From NCBI RefSeq assembly GCF_003293845.1, contig NZ_QLST01000001.1:248001-312000 (forward strand): DNA of 64,000 bases, read 5' to 3'. The position numbers and the translations under genes were made by a program. The notes under the pieces were generated by a model. It worked only from the letters and a program-made list of their open reading frames with translations. It was not told the DNA's origin and ran no database searches. Of the stretch, positions 52,674 through 61,822 are shown piece after piece; position 1 is the stretch's first letter; every line of letters begins with the position of its first letter. This stretch comes from Flavobacterium tibetense (GTDB lineage Bacteria > Bacteroidota > Bacteroidia > Flavobacteriales > Flavobacteriaceae).

Positions 52674-54368
52674 TTATTGAATAACTAATTTTCTTGTAGC
52701 AGTTTTTCCTTCTTCTGTAATTTTTACAATGTAAACACCAGCGTTTAATCCAGAAACGTTTACAGCGTTATTAATCACGTTAGATTTTAAAACTTCTTTT
52801 CCTAATACATCGAAAATTTGAACTGACATATTAGCATTAGCAGTTGAAGTCAAAAATAATGTATTTCCTTTTAATGGGTTTGGATACATGGTTAGACCTT
52901 CGATTGCGTTGAAATCATTAGTTGAAAGCGTGTTAACATCAACAAAAGATCTTGCAACAACTCTTGGTGTTGCAACATTTTTAGAAACCAATACAATAAC
53001 ATCTCTTGTAACATCTGGTATAATGTTTGAATTTACTACGTAATCAACTTCGGTTAAGAAGGTTCTGAATTCCATTGTATTTCCGTCACTGATATTATAT
53101 GTAACATTTCCAGCAAATGTATTTGTACCGTTTCCGTCTGCAAAAGTTACATTGTTAATTCTAACTAATTCACTTTCGTATAACTCAACATTACCTATTA
53201 TATTTGCAATTGTAACAACTTCTGGAGTGATAGTATTTCCTGTTGAAGAAGGGGCAATGTTTTCTAAAGGAACAATCTGTAATAAATCATTGAAGTAAGT
53301 GGTTTGACCTCTAAATCCTGTCATTCCATCTCCAATTGCAAAAGTATTAGTGATTACATTTCCAGCGTCATCAATCAAAATTGCTGCTGTAGCATCTTGA
53401 ATATACTTTTGATTTCTTGGTGTTCTAGCATAAGTTACTATTGCTTCGCTGTTTATTTGATAATAACGGCCAATACCGTAGTCTAAAACATCAAGTCTTA
53501 CATCATTTATGCTGTTTACAATGTAGTATCCTTCAATTGTAAAAAATACAGTAGTATTAACGGCGGGTGATATCGGAGTGCCTGTATCATCAACAAGTTC
53601 AACATAAATGGTGTAAGAATTAGGAATTAAACTTGTAAGTTCAATTGGAGTTGTATTAAATTTACTTATTGCGGTACCTCCATTTACAGTATATCTAATA
53701 TGTCCATTACCACTTCCTGGGTTAGCAACAATAAAATTAGATACTGATAAACTCACGTTAACTGCAGTTGTAGCTGGATTGTAAGTAGTTCCATTTGATG
53801 GAGACGAGATTATTAATGTAGGATCAGAAGTTGGAGCAGTCCAAGCAAAATCATCTACCATTATTCTTTCTGTTGTTCCGTTAGATCTAATTCTAATTTG
53901 AATATTAGCATTTGAACTATTGATTACACCGTTTACTGTTTTCCAATCAGAATCTGTTGTTACCGCAGCGTCAATTGTTGATGAAAACGTCCAGTCAGTA
54001 CCGCCGTTTGTTGAGTATTCAACTGTAAAATTTGTTGCTGGAGAATTATCCCAACGTCTTGCTGCGAAAGAAAAGTTTCCAACTCCTCCAGAAGCAATTG
54101 TCATAGTAAGTGAAGAAGAAGCATTATCTCTTAAACGAAATGAATATGTTCCATTTGCACCTGGAAAGCCATCTGTAACAGCGGTGCTATTTCTAATAAC
54201 ACTTGCTCCAATTGCAGAAAAAACGCCATCATTATATCCGTGATCAGAATAAGCAGTAAATAATCCTGCTCCTTGAACCCAATTTGTCGGTTCGTCGAAA
54301 TTAATTGAGCCTTGAGCAAAAATTGCTACAGAAAAGAAAGTTAAAAGTAGTGTGTAAATTTTTTTCAT
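52674..54368 (-). CDS. T9SS-secreted multi-domain protein (cargo 1)
   Basis: A 564-residue exported protein: ATG 54368 gives MKKIYTLLLTFFSVAIFAQ, a signal peptide. A jelly-roll/carbohydrate-binding-like domain follows (about residues 20-185, ending in MVDDFAW), then an Ig/FN3-like linker domain (about 186-290), then an OB-fold-like DUF5689-type region (about 290-480). The C-terminal ~75 residues are a T9SS type A sorting domain beginning MYPNPLKGN and ending KTATRKLVIQ. It is exported through T9SS and anchored or released at the cell surface; ligand unknown. Its CTD is nearly identical to that of the next gene. Confidence 0.88.
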   Translation of the reverse strand: MKKIYTLLLTFFSVAIFAQGSINFDEPTNWVQGAGLFTAYSDHGYNDGVFSAIGASVIRNSTAVTDGFPGANGTYSFRLRDNASSSLTMTIASGGVGNFSFAARRWDNSPATNFTVEYSTNGGTDWTFSSTIDAAVTTDSDWKTVNGVINSSNANIQIRIRSNGTTERIMVDDFAWTAPTSDPTLIISSPSNGTTYNPATTAVNVSLSVSNFIVANPGSGNGHIRYTVNGGTAISKFNTTPIELTSLIPNSYTIYVELVDDTGTPISPAVNTTVFFTIEGYYIVNSINDVRLDVLDYGIGRYYQINSEAIVTYARTPRNQKYIQDATAAILIDDAGNVITNTFAIGDGMTGFRGQTTYFNDLLQIVPLENIAPSSTGNTITPEVVTIANIIGNVELYESELVRINNVTFADGNGTNTFAGNVTYNISDGNTMEFRTFLTEVDYVVNSNIIPDVTRDVIVLVSKNVATPRVVARSFVDVNTLSTNDFNAIEGLTMYPNPLKGNTLFLTSTANANMSVQIFDVLGKEVLKSNVINNAVNVSGLNAGVYIVKITEEGKTATRKLVIQ

Positions 54369-54394
54369 TTTTTTTAAAATTAAAATTGGGGTGA

Positions 54395-54402
54395 CAAAAC
54401 TA
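54395..54402 (-). promoter_or_regulatory. -7 promoter element of T9SS cargo gene 1
   Basis: Reads TAGTTTTG (TAnnTTTG) on the minus strand, 27 bases before the ATG at 54368; sits just after the terminator of cargo gene 2. Confidence 0.5.
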
Positions 54403-54444
54403 ATCATTTTTTTATTTATTACAATGATTGATAGAATTTTATAT

Positions 54445-54476
54445 AAAAAAAGCATCAACATTTGTTGATGCTTTTT
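54445..54476 (-). terminator. Terminator of T9SS cargo gene 2
   Basis: GCATCAACA and TGTTGATGC form a nine-pair stem with a two-base loop, with A-runs and T-runs on either side. Nearly the same stem as at 52624-52653. Confidence 0.85.
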
Positions 54477-54494
54477 ATTATGTTGAAAAAAAAC

Positions 54495-56207
54495 TTATTG
54501 AATAACTAATTTTCTTGTTGCTGTTTTTCCTTCTTCTGTAATTTTTACGATGTAAACACCTGAATTTAAGCCAGAAACGTTTACAGTGTTGTTAATTACG
54601 TTAGATTTTAAAACTTCTTTTCCTAATACATCAAAAATTTGAACAGTCATAATCGCATTAGCAGTAGAAGTTAAATATAATGTATTTCCTTTTAATGGGT
54701 TTGGATACATAGTTAAGCCATCTATTGCGTTGAATGATGATGACGATAGCGTAAAGTTTGGTAACGTATCAATGGTTAACTCATCTACAAGCATAGCTGG
54801 TGTATTAGTTGCAGAATCTTGACGTAAAATAAAACCTGCAAAGCTTGTAATTGCACTAGCTGGTGTTACACTTACAGTTGTGCTAGCCGTACCTCCTATA
54901 GTTGGGTTTTCGAATAATGATAATGTGTTAGTTCCAAAATCATAACCTAAAACTAAGTATTGAGTACTACCAACATTGAATAAGTTTGCAGACCAAACAA
55001 TATCTCCAGCTGCTGCTGTTGGGCTAATCCCAAATTGATATTGAGTACCATCATTTCTCATCCAAATACGAGCAGTTGTAAAAGAATTTGAACCGTCATT
55101 TAAAACCGCAAAATATGTTGTGCCAGATACTCCAGTTATATCAGTTACACTAGTTAAAAAAGAAACATATAATTCTCCGGAAGTTGTTTCAGTGAATGGT
55201 AATCTTGGGTCGCTACCTGTTCCAGCGAATGAAACGTGATTTCCAGTAGAAGTTATTCCAGTATAATTTAAATTACCAGTTGCAACTAAAATATTGTCAC
55301 TTCCAACAGATGCATTTGTCCACATTTGAGACGCATTAAGTTCAGATCCTACAGTATAATTAAATGGTTCGTTAACAGGAAGGGTGTTTATTGGTTTACA
55401 TTCAGGACTGTTACCAGAAACTTCAAGGTTACATGTTCCGCCTGTAATTTCAACATCAAAATTTGTTCCTTCTGTGTAAGTTAAAACAATATTTCCTGAC
55501 GCTACTGAAGATGGATTATCTCCGCCAATAGTTGCACCTGGAGCATTGATTGTATATGTTGCCAAACTTCCGCCAGTGAATGGGATAGTTACGGTGTAAT
55601 TGTCCAAGGCTAATGTAGAAGCTTCACATGCAACAACTGGAGTCTCTAAAGATAATGCACATGTTGCAGAAACATTGGTAAGTTTAACATCATCAATTCT
55701 AAATTGAGCCGTAGTTATTGTTTGAGTAAAACGAATTCTTAAGTTTGTAGTACTTGGAATGCCTGACGTAATTGTAATTAATGTCCAGTTAGAAGTTCCG
55801 GTTCCTGTAGCTCTTGAATAAGTTAATTGAGTGAAATCTGTCCCGTTTTCACTTACTTCAACTATAAGTTCGTTACTTGCAGCATTAGCACTTTTGTGGT
55901 GTCCAAAACTCAATTGAATATCTGATGCACTGTATGATGAAGTGTTTATACCTTCAATTAATAAAAATCTTCCAACAGTACCAGTAAAAAAAACATTTCC
56001 GCTGCCAGTTGCTCCAGTATATCCAGTTGAAGCTGTTGAGGTTCTTACATCAGCAGTTCCTGAATAGATGATAGGACTTGCGTTTTGAAAAGTATGATCG
56101 GCAATTGCTGTTGTTGTTGCTGGTGATCCCATATCTTCAGAGTAGAAAGTTTGAGAAAATCCAAAGCTAGAGTATACTAAAAGGATAATAATGTAAAGTC
56201 TTTTCAT
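54495..56207 (-). CDS. T9SS-secreted protein with jelly-roll-like domains (cargo 2)
   Basis: A 570-residue exported protein: signal peptide to about SFGFSQT (residue 19), an Ig-like/jelly-roll domain (about residues 20-185), a CALSLETPVVACEA stretch and a second domain (about 185-275), a laminin-G/concanavalin-like region (about 290-470) and the T9SS type A sorting domain from MYPNPLKGN to KTATRKLVIQ. Cysteine-rich linker present. Likely a surface adhesin or binding protein; no enzymatic motif. Shares about 65 of 70 CTD residues with cargo 1. Own -7 element at 56232-56239. Confidence 0.85.
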   Translation of the reverse strand: MKRLYIIILLVYSSFGFSQTFYSEDMGSPATTTAIADHTFQNASPIIYSGTADVRTSTASTGYTGATGSGNVFFTGTVGRFLLIEGINTSSYSASDIQLSFGHHKSANAASNELIVEVSENGTDFTQLTYSRATGTGTSNWTLITITSGIPSTTNLRIRFTQTITTAQFRIDDVKLTNVSATCALSLETPVVACEASTLALDNYTVTIPFTGGSLATYTINAPGATIGGDNPSSVASGNIVLTYTEGTNFDVEITGGTCNLEVSGNSPECKPINTLPVNEPFNYTVGSELNASQMWTNASVGSDNILVATGNLNYTGITSTGNHVSFAGTGSDPRLPFTETTSGELYVSFLTSVTDITGVSGTTYFAVLNDGSNSFTTARIWMRNDGTQYQFGISPTAAAGDIVWSANLFNVGSTQYLVLGYDFGTNTLSLFENPTIGGTASTTVSVTPASAITSFAGFILRQDSATNTPAMLVDELTIDTLPNFTLSSSSFNAIDGLTMYPNPLKGNTLYLTSTANAIMTVQIFDVLGKEVLKSNVINNTVNVSGLNSGVYIVKITEEGKTATRKLVIQ

Positions 56208-56231
56208 AATTATAAGAATTTTAATTCGTTA

Positions 56232-56239
56232 CAAATTTA
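56232..56239 (-). promoter_or_regulatory. -7 promoter element of T9SS cargo gene 2
   Basis: Reads TAAATTTG on the minus strand, 25 bases before the ATG at 56207. Confidence 0.5.
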
Positions 56240-56303
56240 GTTACATTTTTAGAATTAAATAAAAATGCAATGTAAAATAAAGGTTAAAGTTTGTTTTTTT
56301 GAA

Positions 56304-56642
56304 CTAGTTAACAATCAGTTTTCTAGTTGCGGTAGCTTCGCCTTCTTTTACTTTAATGATATAAACGCCAGCAGTTAAGGAGCTCACGTTTATTTCTTTT
56401 GATGCAGAAGTAGTTTCAAATACTTTCTTGCCTAATACATCAAAAATTTCAATTTTTTTGTCAAGGGCAGCTTTGGAGGTAATATAAATTTTGCCAGAAT
56501 TGGTTGGGTTAGGATAAATAGCCAATCCATCTATAGCAGGTTCTTGGTTTTTATTTGCGCTAATTGGCTTTTGCTCTTGAGAAATAGCTTCTAAAGAGAA
56601 AAGAGAAACAAAAAGAAATAGTATAAAGTATTTTTTTGCCAT
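56304..56642 (-). CDS. Stand-alone T9SS sorting-domain protein
   Basis: A 112-residue protein consisting of a signal peptide (ATG 56642; MAKKYFILFLFVSLFSLEA, to about residue 22), a short linker (QEQKPISANKNQEPAIDG) and a complete T9SS type A C-terminal domain from IYPNPTNSGK to TATRKLIVN. There is no cargo domain between signal and CTD. The frame could start at a TTG 9 bases earlier, but the ATG gives a normal signal peptide. It could be a decoy or regulator of the sorting pathway, a small anchored protein, or the remnant of a larger cargo gene. Followed by a palindromic terminator on the right side at 56706-56723. Confidence 0.82.
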   Translation of the reverse strand: MAKKYFILFLFVSLFSLEAISQEQKPISANKNQEPAIDGLAIYPNPTNSGKIYITSKAALDKKIEIFDVLGKKVFETTSASKEINVSSLTAGVYIIKVKEGEATATRKLIVN

Positions 56643-56705
56643 TAGCTTCAAATATTAGTGTAAAGATACTAAAAAAATAATTGCAAATACAATGCCAAAT
56701 AAAAA

Positions 56706-56723
56706 ATCCCTCAATTGAGGGAT
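56706..56723. terminator. Palindromic bidirectional terminator
   Basis: ATCCCTCAATTGAGGGAT is a perfect palindrome flanked by A-run and T-run; terminates the minus-strand lipoprotein gene ending at 56794. Confidence 0.85.
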
Positions 56724-56793
56724 TTTTGTAAGTATTTTTTAAAAAATATTATTGAATCATGTCATTTTTAACAACTTTATTAGTTGATTCTTT

Positions 56794-57342
56794 TTATTTA
56801 TTTTTCCAAACTCTTTTTTCTGTGTCGTAATAAGTTAAATCATCAGGAAATTCTATCCAAAATTCAGGTTGGGAGTTTTTAGTATAATATTCTTCAATAT
56901 TTTTTCCTAATACAATTTTATCAAAAAGTATTTTACTTTTTAAGTTTAATTCTGGTAATTCCATTTTCCAAGTTCTGCAAATTTCTTCATAGTAAACTAT
57001 TGAATCTTTTTCAATTTTCAATTTTCCTATTGTAGCTACTTTTTTTAATTTTAAACTCGGAGCTATTTTGCTAATGGCAAAAAATATGAATCCATCCTCA
57101 TTTTTATAGTAGTGAATTAATTCTGCTTCTTTAACTTTTCTTTGATAATAACTATTATTTATAGTATCCCATTTTTTTTCATGAGATACATTTTTTGGTA
57201 ACCCTTCGAAATATCTAACAATATTTTCTTTGAACGCCAAATTTTCTTCATTAGTTAGATAATCACTAGGATTCGATAAAACTTCTTTTTTACAACTAAA
57301 TAAAGAAAGTGCAAATAATATAATATAAATGTATTTAACCAT
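56794..57342 (-). CDS. Hypothetical lipoprotein, 182 aa
   Basis: Start at ATG 57342 (MVKYIYIILFALSLFSCKKE) gives a lipoprotein signal with Cys at residue 17; a longer frame from 57372 lacks this fit. The mature part is charged and beta-rich (VATIGKLKIEKDSIVYYEE), no named domain. AT-rich, situated between the CTD-only gene and the surface lipoprotein of the TonB operon. Probably an anchored accessory protein; function unknown. Confidence 0.72.
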   Translation of the reverse strand: MVKYIYIILFALSLFSCKKEVLSNPSDYLTNEENLAFKENIVRYFEGLPKNVSHEKKWDTINNSYYQRKVKEAELIHYYKNEDGFIFFAISKIAPSLKLKKVATIGKLKIEKDSIVYYEEICRTWKMELPELNLKSKILFDKIVLGKNIEEYYTKNSQPEFWIEFPDDLTYYDTEKRVWKNK

Positions 57343-57366
57343 AAGATTTGAATAAAATAATAAAAA

Positions 57367-57390
57367 CCCCAAAGTTTATTGACTTTGGGG
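57367..57390 (-). terminator. Terminator of the TonB receptor-lipoprotein operon
   Basis: CCCCAAAG and CTTTGGGG form an 8-bp stem with an 8-base loop; the minus strand continues TTTTTATT. Confidence 0.85.
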
Positions 57391-57411
57391 TTAAAGCTGA
57401 TTTTTTTAAAA

Positions 57412-58791
57412 TTAGTATGCTCTGTTGTTTGGTAAGAATTCAGCCCAATTAGCAGTCCAATCTGTAGCTCCGAATGCACCTCTGTAAGCGACAGTTTGAA
57501 GACCAGATAATTTGCTATCTGTAAATGAAGCTCCTGAAGCTAGTGTTCCACTTGTAACTGTAAAGGTTGGGTTTGCTGAGTAACCACCTGTAGTATTGTT
57601 ACCAAAAGCGATATTTGGATTTAAACCTAATACAGTAAATTGATCTTCAATTGCTGCAGTAATAGTTGTATTGCTGGCAGTCCATAAATTTGTTACATCA
57701 GTTGCTGTAGCTGTCATCCCTGATCCAACTGAATATGTAGTTGTAGGTGCTACTAAAATATTGTTTAATAATTTACCAGTTGGAGTTGTGCCTGAATAAT
57801 TATCATAAACAGATTGTTGATTCATTCTAATTCCTCTAGGGTAACCTATAAATACTGAGTTAGCAATTGTTACTGCAGTTCTTCTTCTTAAATCAATTGA
57901 ATGTTGGTAGTTTGCATTAATTTGTTGAGCGTTAGTTGCTTTAGGACCTACACAAGTAAAATTTGAGAAAACACCTTCTGTAAGTAAAGTTGTAACGTTG
58001 TCATTAGGGCCATTATCACATTCAAATGAGTTTGAACCTGATTGATCAGCAAAAGAAGGATATCTAACCTCTAGACCAAATTGATTTTTACCTACATAAC
58101 CAAAGTCAACATCAAAGCTATCATCCCAAGAAGCAAATGAAATTAAGTATTTACCATTAATAGTTCCACCAAACCATTCGAAACCATCATCTCCACCAAA
58201 AGAAACTTGGCAGTATTCCATTGTTGTTTCACTACCTACACCACCCATAGTGATAGAGTTCGTTTCATTATTAGGAGTTAATTCAATTCCTGCATATTCA
58301 ACTCTCAAATATCTTAATGTTCCTGAATCATCAGCAGCGTCAGTGCCCCCATAAACAACAGCAGGAGTAATTCCTTCAATTTCTGGATTTACTTGGTTTA
58401 CAGGAGCATTACCTAAAATAACTAAACCGCCCCAATCTCCTCTATCTCTAGAACCAGCTGGCAAGTTTGAAGTCATAACGATTGGCTCAGTCGCAGTTCC
58501 ATTAGCTTCAATTTTACCACCTCTGTCAATTATTAAAGTACCTTTAGTTGCTTTGTCTCCTTTGATTATTGTTCCTGGTTCAATTGTTAAAGTTTTTCCA
58601 CTTCTAACAAAAGTTTGTCCTTTGATTAAGTATTTTTTGTCGTTTGTTAAGGTTCTTGTTTCAAGGTTTCCTTCTAAAACAACAACTGTGTTGTCATTGT
58701 TGTTGTTTGAATTGTCGTCATCACTAGAACAACCAACAACTGCTAAAGCTGATATCATCAAGCTTGTTAAAAATAATTTAGAAATTTTCAT
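57412..58791 (-). CDS. Surface lipoprotein partner of the TonB receptor
   Basis: A 459-residue lipoprotein: lipobox VVGCSS with Cys at about residue 21, then SDDDNSNNNND, which looks like the acidic signal that sends Bacteroidetes lipoproteins to the cell surface. The body has repeated Gly/Asn/Asp turns (WGGLVILGNAP, YAGIELTPNNETNSITMGG, FGGDDGFEWFGG), suggesting a right-handed beta-helix or similar repeat fold. Immediately downstream of the TonB receptor (37-base gap, same strand), so it forms a receptor-lipoprotein pair like SusC-SusD in layout, though not a SusD homologue. Ligand unknown. Confidence 0.82.
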   Translation of the reverse strand: MKISKLFLTSLMISALAVVGCSSDDDNSNNNNDNTVVVLEGNLETRTLTNDKKYLIKGQTFVRSGKTLTIEPGTIIKGDKATKGTLIIDRGGKIEANGTATEPIVMTSNLPAGSRDRGDWGGLVILGNAPVNQVNPEIEGITPAVVYGGTDAADDSGTLRYLRVEYAGIELTPNNETNSITMGGVGSETTMEYCQVSFGGDDGFEWFGGTINGKYLISFASWDDSFDVDFGYVGKNQFGLEVRYPSFADQSGSNSFECDNGPNDNVTTLLTEGVFSNFTCVGPKATNAQQINANYQHSIDLRRRTAVTIANSVFIGYPRGIRMNQQSVYDNYSGTTPTGKLLNNILVAPTTTYSVGSGMTATATDVTNLWTASNTTITAAIEDQFTVLGLNPNIAFGNNTTGGYSANPTFTVTSGTLASGASFTDSKLSGLQTVAYRGAFGATDWTANWAEFLPNNRAY

Positions 58792-58828
58792 AATTTAATG
58801 TTTAATAGTTATGTTTAAGATTAAAAAG

Positions 58829-61642
58829 TTAAAATTTGTATGTTACGTTGAAATTAAATAAAGCACCTATTCTGTGAGTGAAAATAGCATCATCACTATT
58901 GTCAATTTTATTATCTAAGTTTGAATCTTGAAAGAATCTATATTTATCATCAAGAAGGTTTGATATACCTAATTTATAACTCATTTTTTCAAAAGATTTA
59001 GATATAGTAAAATCAAGCTGATTTCTTGCTAATTCATATATGGTAGGAAATATGTCTCCACCAACAGCATATATTCTATCACCAAAGCGATTATAAATTA
59101 AATTTGAATTCCATCCGTTTTCTTTGTTATTGTAACCTAACGCTAGATTAACTACGTATGGAGATTGTCCTTGTAAAGCTCTTTTTTGTTGTTGTGCATT
59201 AGCGCCACTTCCAAGATCAACTTCAGAAAAAATGTAAGAAGCATTTAAATTAAAAGATAAGTCAGATAAGAAGCCTGCTTTAAAAATGTTTTTCATTGAT
59301 TTTCTTATTTCTAATTCTGCCCCATACAATTCAGCATTATCAGAATTACTATATCTCATTCTTCTTTGTTGACTTACAACAGGTAAAATAAACTCAATAG
59401 GATTTTTAAATCTTTTATAAAAAGCACCAAGACTAATAGTTTCACCATTTGATGGATAAATTTCATAACGAGCATCAAAATTATCAATAGTTGCTGTTTT
59501 TAAGTTGCTATTACCGTCAACCTCAGTATCTTCTTGAAAATTATAAAATAGAAATGGAGCAATCTCTCTAAATTCTGGTCTATTAACAGTTCTGCTATAC
59601 GCTAAACGCATTACACTTTTCTCATTAGCGTTATAGCTAAAATTGAATGAAGGTAAAATAGAAGTTACTGGTTGTTCAATTATAACATTGTTAATCCCTT
59701 GAAAACCATCAACTTGTAATATATTGTGTTCTACTCTAATGCCACCTGTTAGTAAGAACTTTTTAATTGGATATTCTCCATAAACATAACCTGCTGTTAA
59801 TAAGTTATTTGCCCTATAAGAATCACTTAAGTTAGAACCTTCTCTTAAAACCCAACCATTAGTTGCCGTAACATTTGAAGGGGCAAATACTTGTGTTAAA
59901 GGAAGGCTTACAAGTTCTTCTCTTCTTTCAAAGGAAACACTACCTGGAATTATATATGAAAAATACCTAGCACTAAAATCTCTATCTTTATAATCTGTAA
60001 ATAGCCCCGTTTTTAATGTGATTTTATCAGCGTCAAATTCATCACCTTCTTCTTCATCTTTATTTAATTTATAAGTATAATCTACAGAAGCATTTATTGA
60101 TTTTTCATTTAAATCTGAGAAGAATCTACCTGTGTCAAATGGATTTGAACTAGGAGGATCAATCATTTTAAAGGGTTCATTGGTGTTATTAATATCTCTA
60201 AATGTTCTAAACCTTCTTAAGTCGGGCATAATATCTTTTATGAAATTACCTCCCAAAACCCAATGTAAGTTTTTGTTTTCTGTAATGTTGTGATCTCCAT
60301 TAAATTGAGAAGAAAGAATTCTTCTTCCCGTGTATCCAAATTCATAATTTCTCAATAATTGTCCTGGTCTTTGGTCGTAATCAAAACCCTCTCTTAAAGT
60401 AGTAAAGTTTTCACCAATTTGATTAAATAAATTTTTAAAGTTAATTTTATTATCTTCATTAAATTTAAGTGACCAATTTGACATTAAAGTTAATCTAGTT
60501 TCATTCGAATTGAAGTTATCTACAAAAACCTTTTGTTCTTGTGGTATATTGATACCTCCTGAAAAGTCATTTATAAAAGAGTTTACATTTTTATCGTAGT
60601 TTTCAAATTTATTAGAATAAGATAAAATGTTTACAGTACTAAGTTTTTTATCGTTCTTTAAATTGATGTTTCTACCAATACTAAATCCAATTCCTGAGTC
60701 TAGAAAAGCACTTCTTTTTTCTGGATTAAAGTTGTTCTCTAATTGGTTAGCATAGAAAACACTTTGAGTGTTGTCATTAAGAACATTTGAATTAGTAGGA
60801 AATCCCGACGGTAATTGACGGAAACCATTATCATATCCTAAAAAGTCTGTAGGCGAACCTTCTGTTTGCCAATAATCATTAAAAGTAGTGTTTATTCTGT
60901 ATCCAACATTGAAAGAAATTTGTGTGAAATCCGAAAAGTTTTCAGAAGTAGTAACATTTATTATACCTCCAGCAAAATCACCAGGTAAAAATGAAGCTCC
61001 TGTTTTTCCAATTGTCATTTTTTCTAAAGTGGTTGTTGGCAACAAATCAAACGAAAATGTTCTTCTGTCAATTTCAGTACTTGGAGCCAATGAATTATTT
61101 ATAAGAACATTGTTGTATCTTTCATTTAAACCCCTGATCATAACAAATTTCCCATCAACAATTGTAACACCAGGAACTCTTTGAATTGCTTGTGCAGCAT
61201 TTCCATCAGTTCCTTTATTCATTTGCTCTGCTGAAATTGAATTGGTTACTTGCCTTGCAACTTTAGTTTCTGTTAATACAGCAGACTCAGTATTTTTTCT
61301 TACAATAGTTGTGAGTACTATATCTTTTAATTGTACACCTCCGGCTTCAAGGGAGTGATTGATGGTTTTCTTCTCACTTGGATTTAAACTAAAAGGTATT
61401 TCAATTGTTTGATAACCTAAGTAAGCAACTACTAAAACGTAGTTTCCTGGTTCTAAATTCAAACTATACTTACCTTTGTCGTCTGTAGAAGTTCCTTGTG
61501 TTGTCCCTTTAATTGAAATATTTGCAAATGCTAGAGGTTCGTCGTTGTATTCCTTATCTGTTATTGTTCCAGAAATTGTTCCTTTTTGGCTTAAAGCAAT
61601 TGTTGAAAATAATAATGTAAAAAGTAATAAAAAAGGTTTCAT
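58829..61642 (-). CDS. TonB-dependent receptor
   Basis: A 937-residue outer-membrane receptor: signal peptide to about IALSQK (residue 19), a carboxypeptidase-regulatory-like domain (about residues 20-100: GTISGTITDKE...LGYQTIEI), a plug domain (about 120-260: ITSISAEQMNKG-like, RVPGVTIVDGKFVMIRGLNERYNN) and a 22-strand barrel ending with the terminal aromatic FNVTYKF. It uses ExbB/ExbD/TonB energy. It is transcribed away from the PhoB/PhoR-type genes; the intergenic region carries GTTAnC repeats with 11-bp phasing. The substrate is probably phosphate-containing, inferred from context. Confidence 0.9.
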   Translation of the reverse strand: MKPFLLLFTLLFSTIALSQKGTISGTITDKEYNDEPLAFANISIKGTTQGTSTDDKGKYSLNLEPGNYVLVVAYLGYQTIEIPFSLNPSEKKTINHSLEAGGVQLKDIVLTTIVRKNTESAVLTETKVARQVTNSISAEQMNKGTDGNAAQAIQRVPGVTIVDGKFVMIRGLNERYNNVLINNSLAPSTEIDRRTFSFDLLPTTTLEKMTIGKTGASFLPGDFAGGIINVTTSENFSDFTQISFNVGYRINTTFNDYWQTEGSPTDFLGYDNGFRQLPSGFPTNSNVLNDNTQSVFYANQLENNFNPEKRSAFLDSGIGFSIGRNINLKNDKKLSTVNILSYSNKFENYDKNVNSFINDFSGGINIPQEQKVFVDNFNSNETRLTLMSNWSLKFNEDNKINFKNLFNQIGENFTTLREGFDYDQRPGQLLRNYEFGYTGRRILSSQFNGDHNITENKNLHWVLGGNFIKDIMPDLRRFRTFRDINNTNEPFKMIDPPSSNPFDTGRFFSDLNEKSINASVDYTYKLNKDEEEGDEFDADKITLKTGLFTDYKDRDFSARYFSYIIPGSVSFERREELVSLPLTQVFAPSNVTATNGWVLREGSNLSDSYRANNLLTAGYVYGEYPIKKFLLTGGIRVEHNILQVDGFQGINNVIIEQPVTSILPSFNFSYNANEKSVMRLAYSRTVNRPEFREIAPFLFYNFQEDTEVDGNSNLKTATIDNFDARYEIYPSNGETISLGAFYKRFKNPIEFILPVVSQQRRMRYSNSDNAELYGAELEIRKSMKNIFKAGFLSDLSFNLNASYIFSEVDLGSGANAQQQKRALQGQSPYVVNLALGYNNKENGWNSNLIYNRFGDRIYAVGGDIFPTIYELARNQLDFTISKSFEKMSYKLGISNLLDDKYRFFQDSNLDNKIDNSDDAIFTHRIGALFNFNVTYKF

Positions 61643-61664
61643 GTTGTGTTGTTAAATTCTGATG

Positions 61665-61672
61665 CAAAGTAA
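61665..61672 (-). promoter_or_regulatory. Putative -7 element of the TonB receptor
   Basis: On the minus strand TTACTTTG, one off the TAnnTTTG consensus, 23 bases before the ATG at 61642. The Pho-type repeats at 61694-61743 begin about 35 bases further upstream, an activator position. Confidence 0.45.
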
Positions 61673-61693
61673 ATTCATAAGCACTTTTAAAAC

Positions 61694-61743
61694 GTTAGCT
61701 ATTTGTTACCAATTTTCACTCCAAAAGTTATCAAATTGTTAAC
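61694..61743. promoter_or_regulatory. Pho-box-like direct-repeat operator
   Basis: GTTAGC at 61694, GTTACC at 61705, GTTATC at 61727 and GTTAAC at 61738 share the word GTTAnC and are spaced 11, 22 and 11 bp, that is, phased by one helical turn, as pho boxes bound by PhoB/PhoP are. A further TTGTTAACC lies at 61755-61763. This sits in the divergent region between the TonB receptor and the OmpR/PhoB-type regulator, so it is a probable operator for both. Prediction from sequence only. Confidence 0.6.
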
Positions 61744-61822
61744 AGATTAAATAATTGTTAACCATGTAAAACTTTTTATATTATCTTTACCTTTACCAAC
61801 GAAAACAGAACTTTTTATTCTA

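Noticed and set aside
56228..56245. Two GTTACA words before T9SS cargo gene 2 as a Pho box
   Set aside because: Spacing is 12 bp, only two copies exist and they overlap the -7 element, so the phase is wrong.
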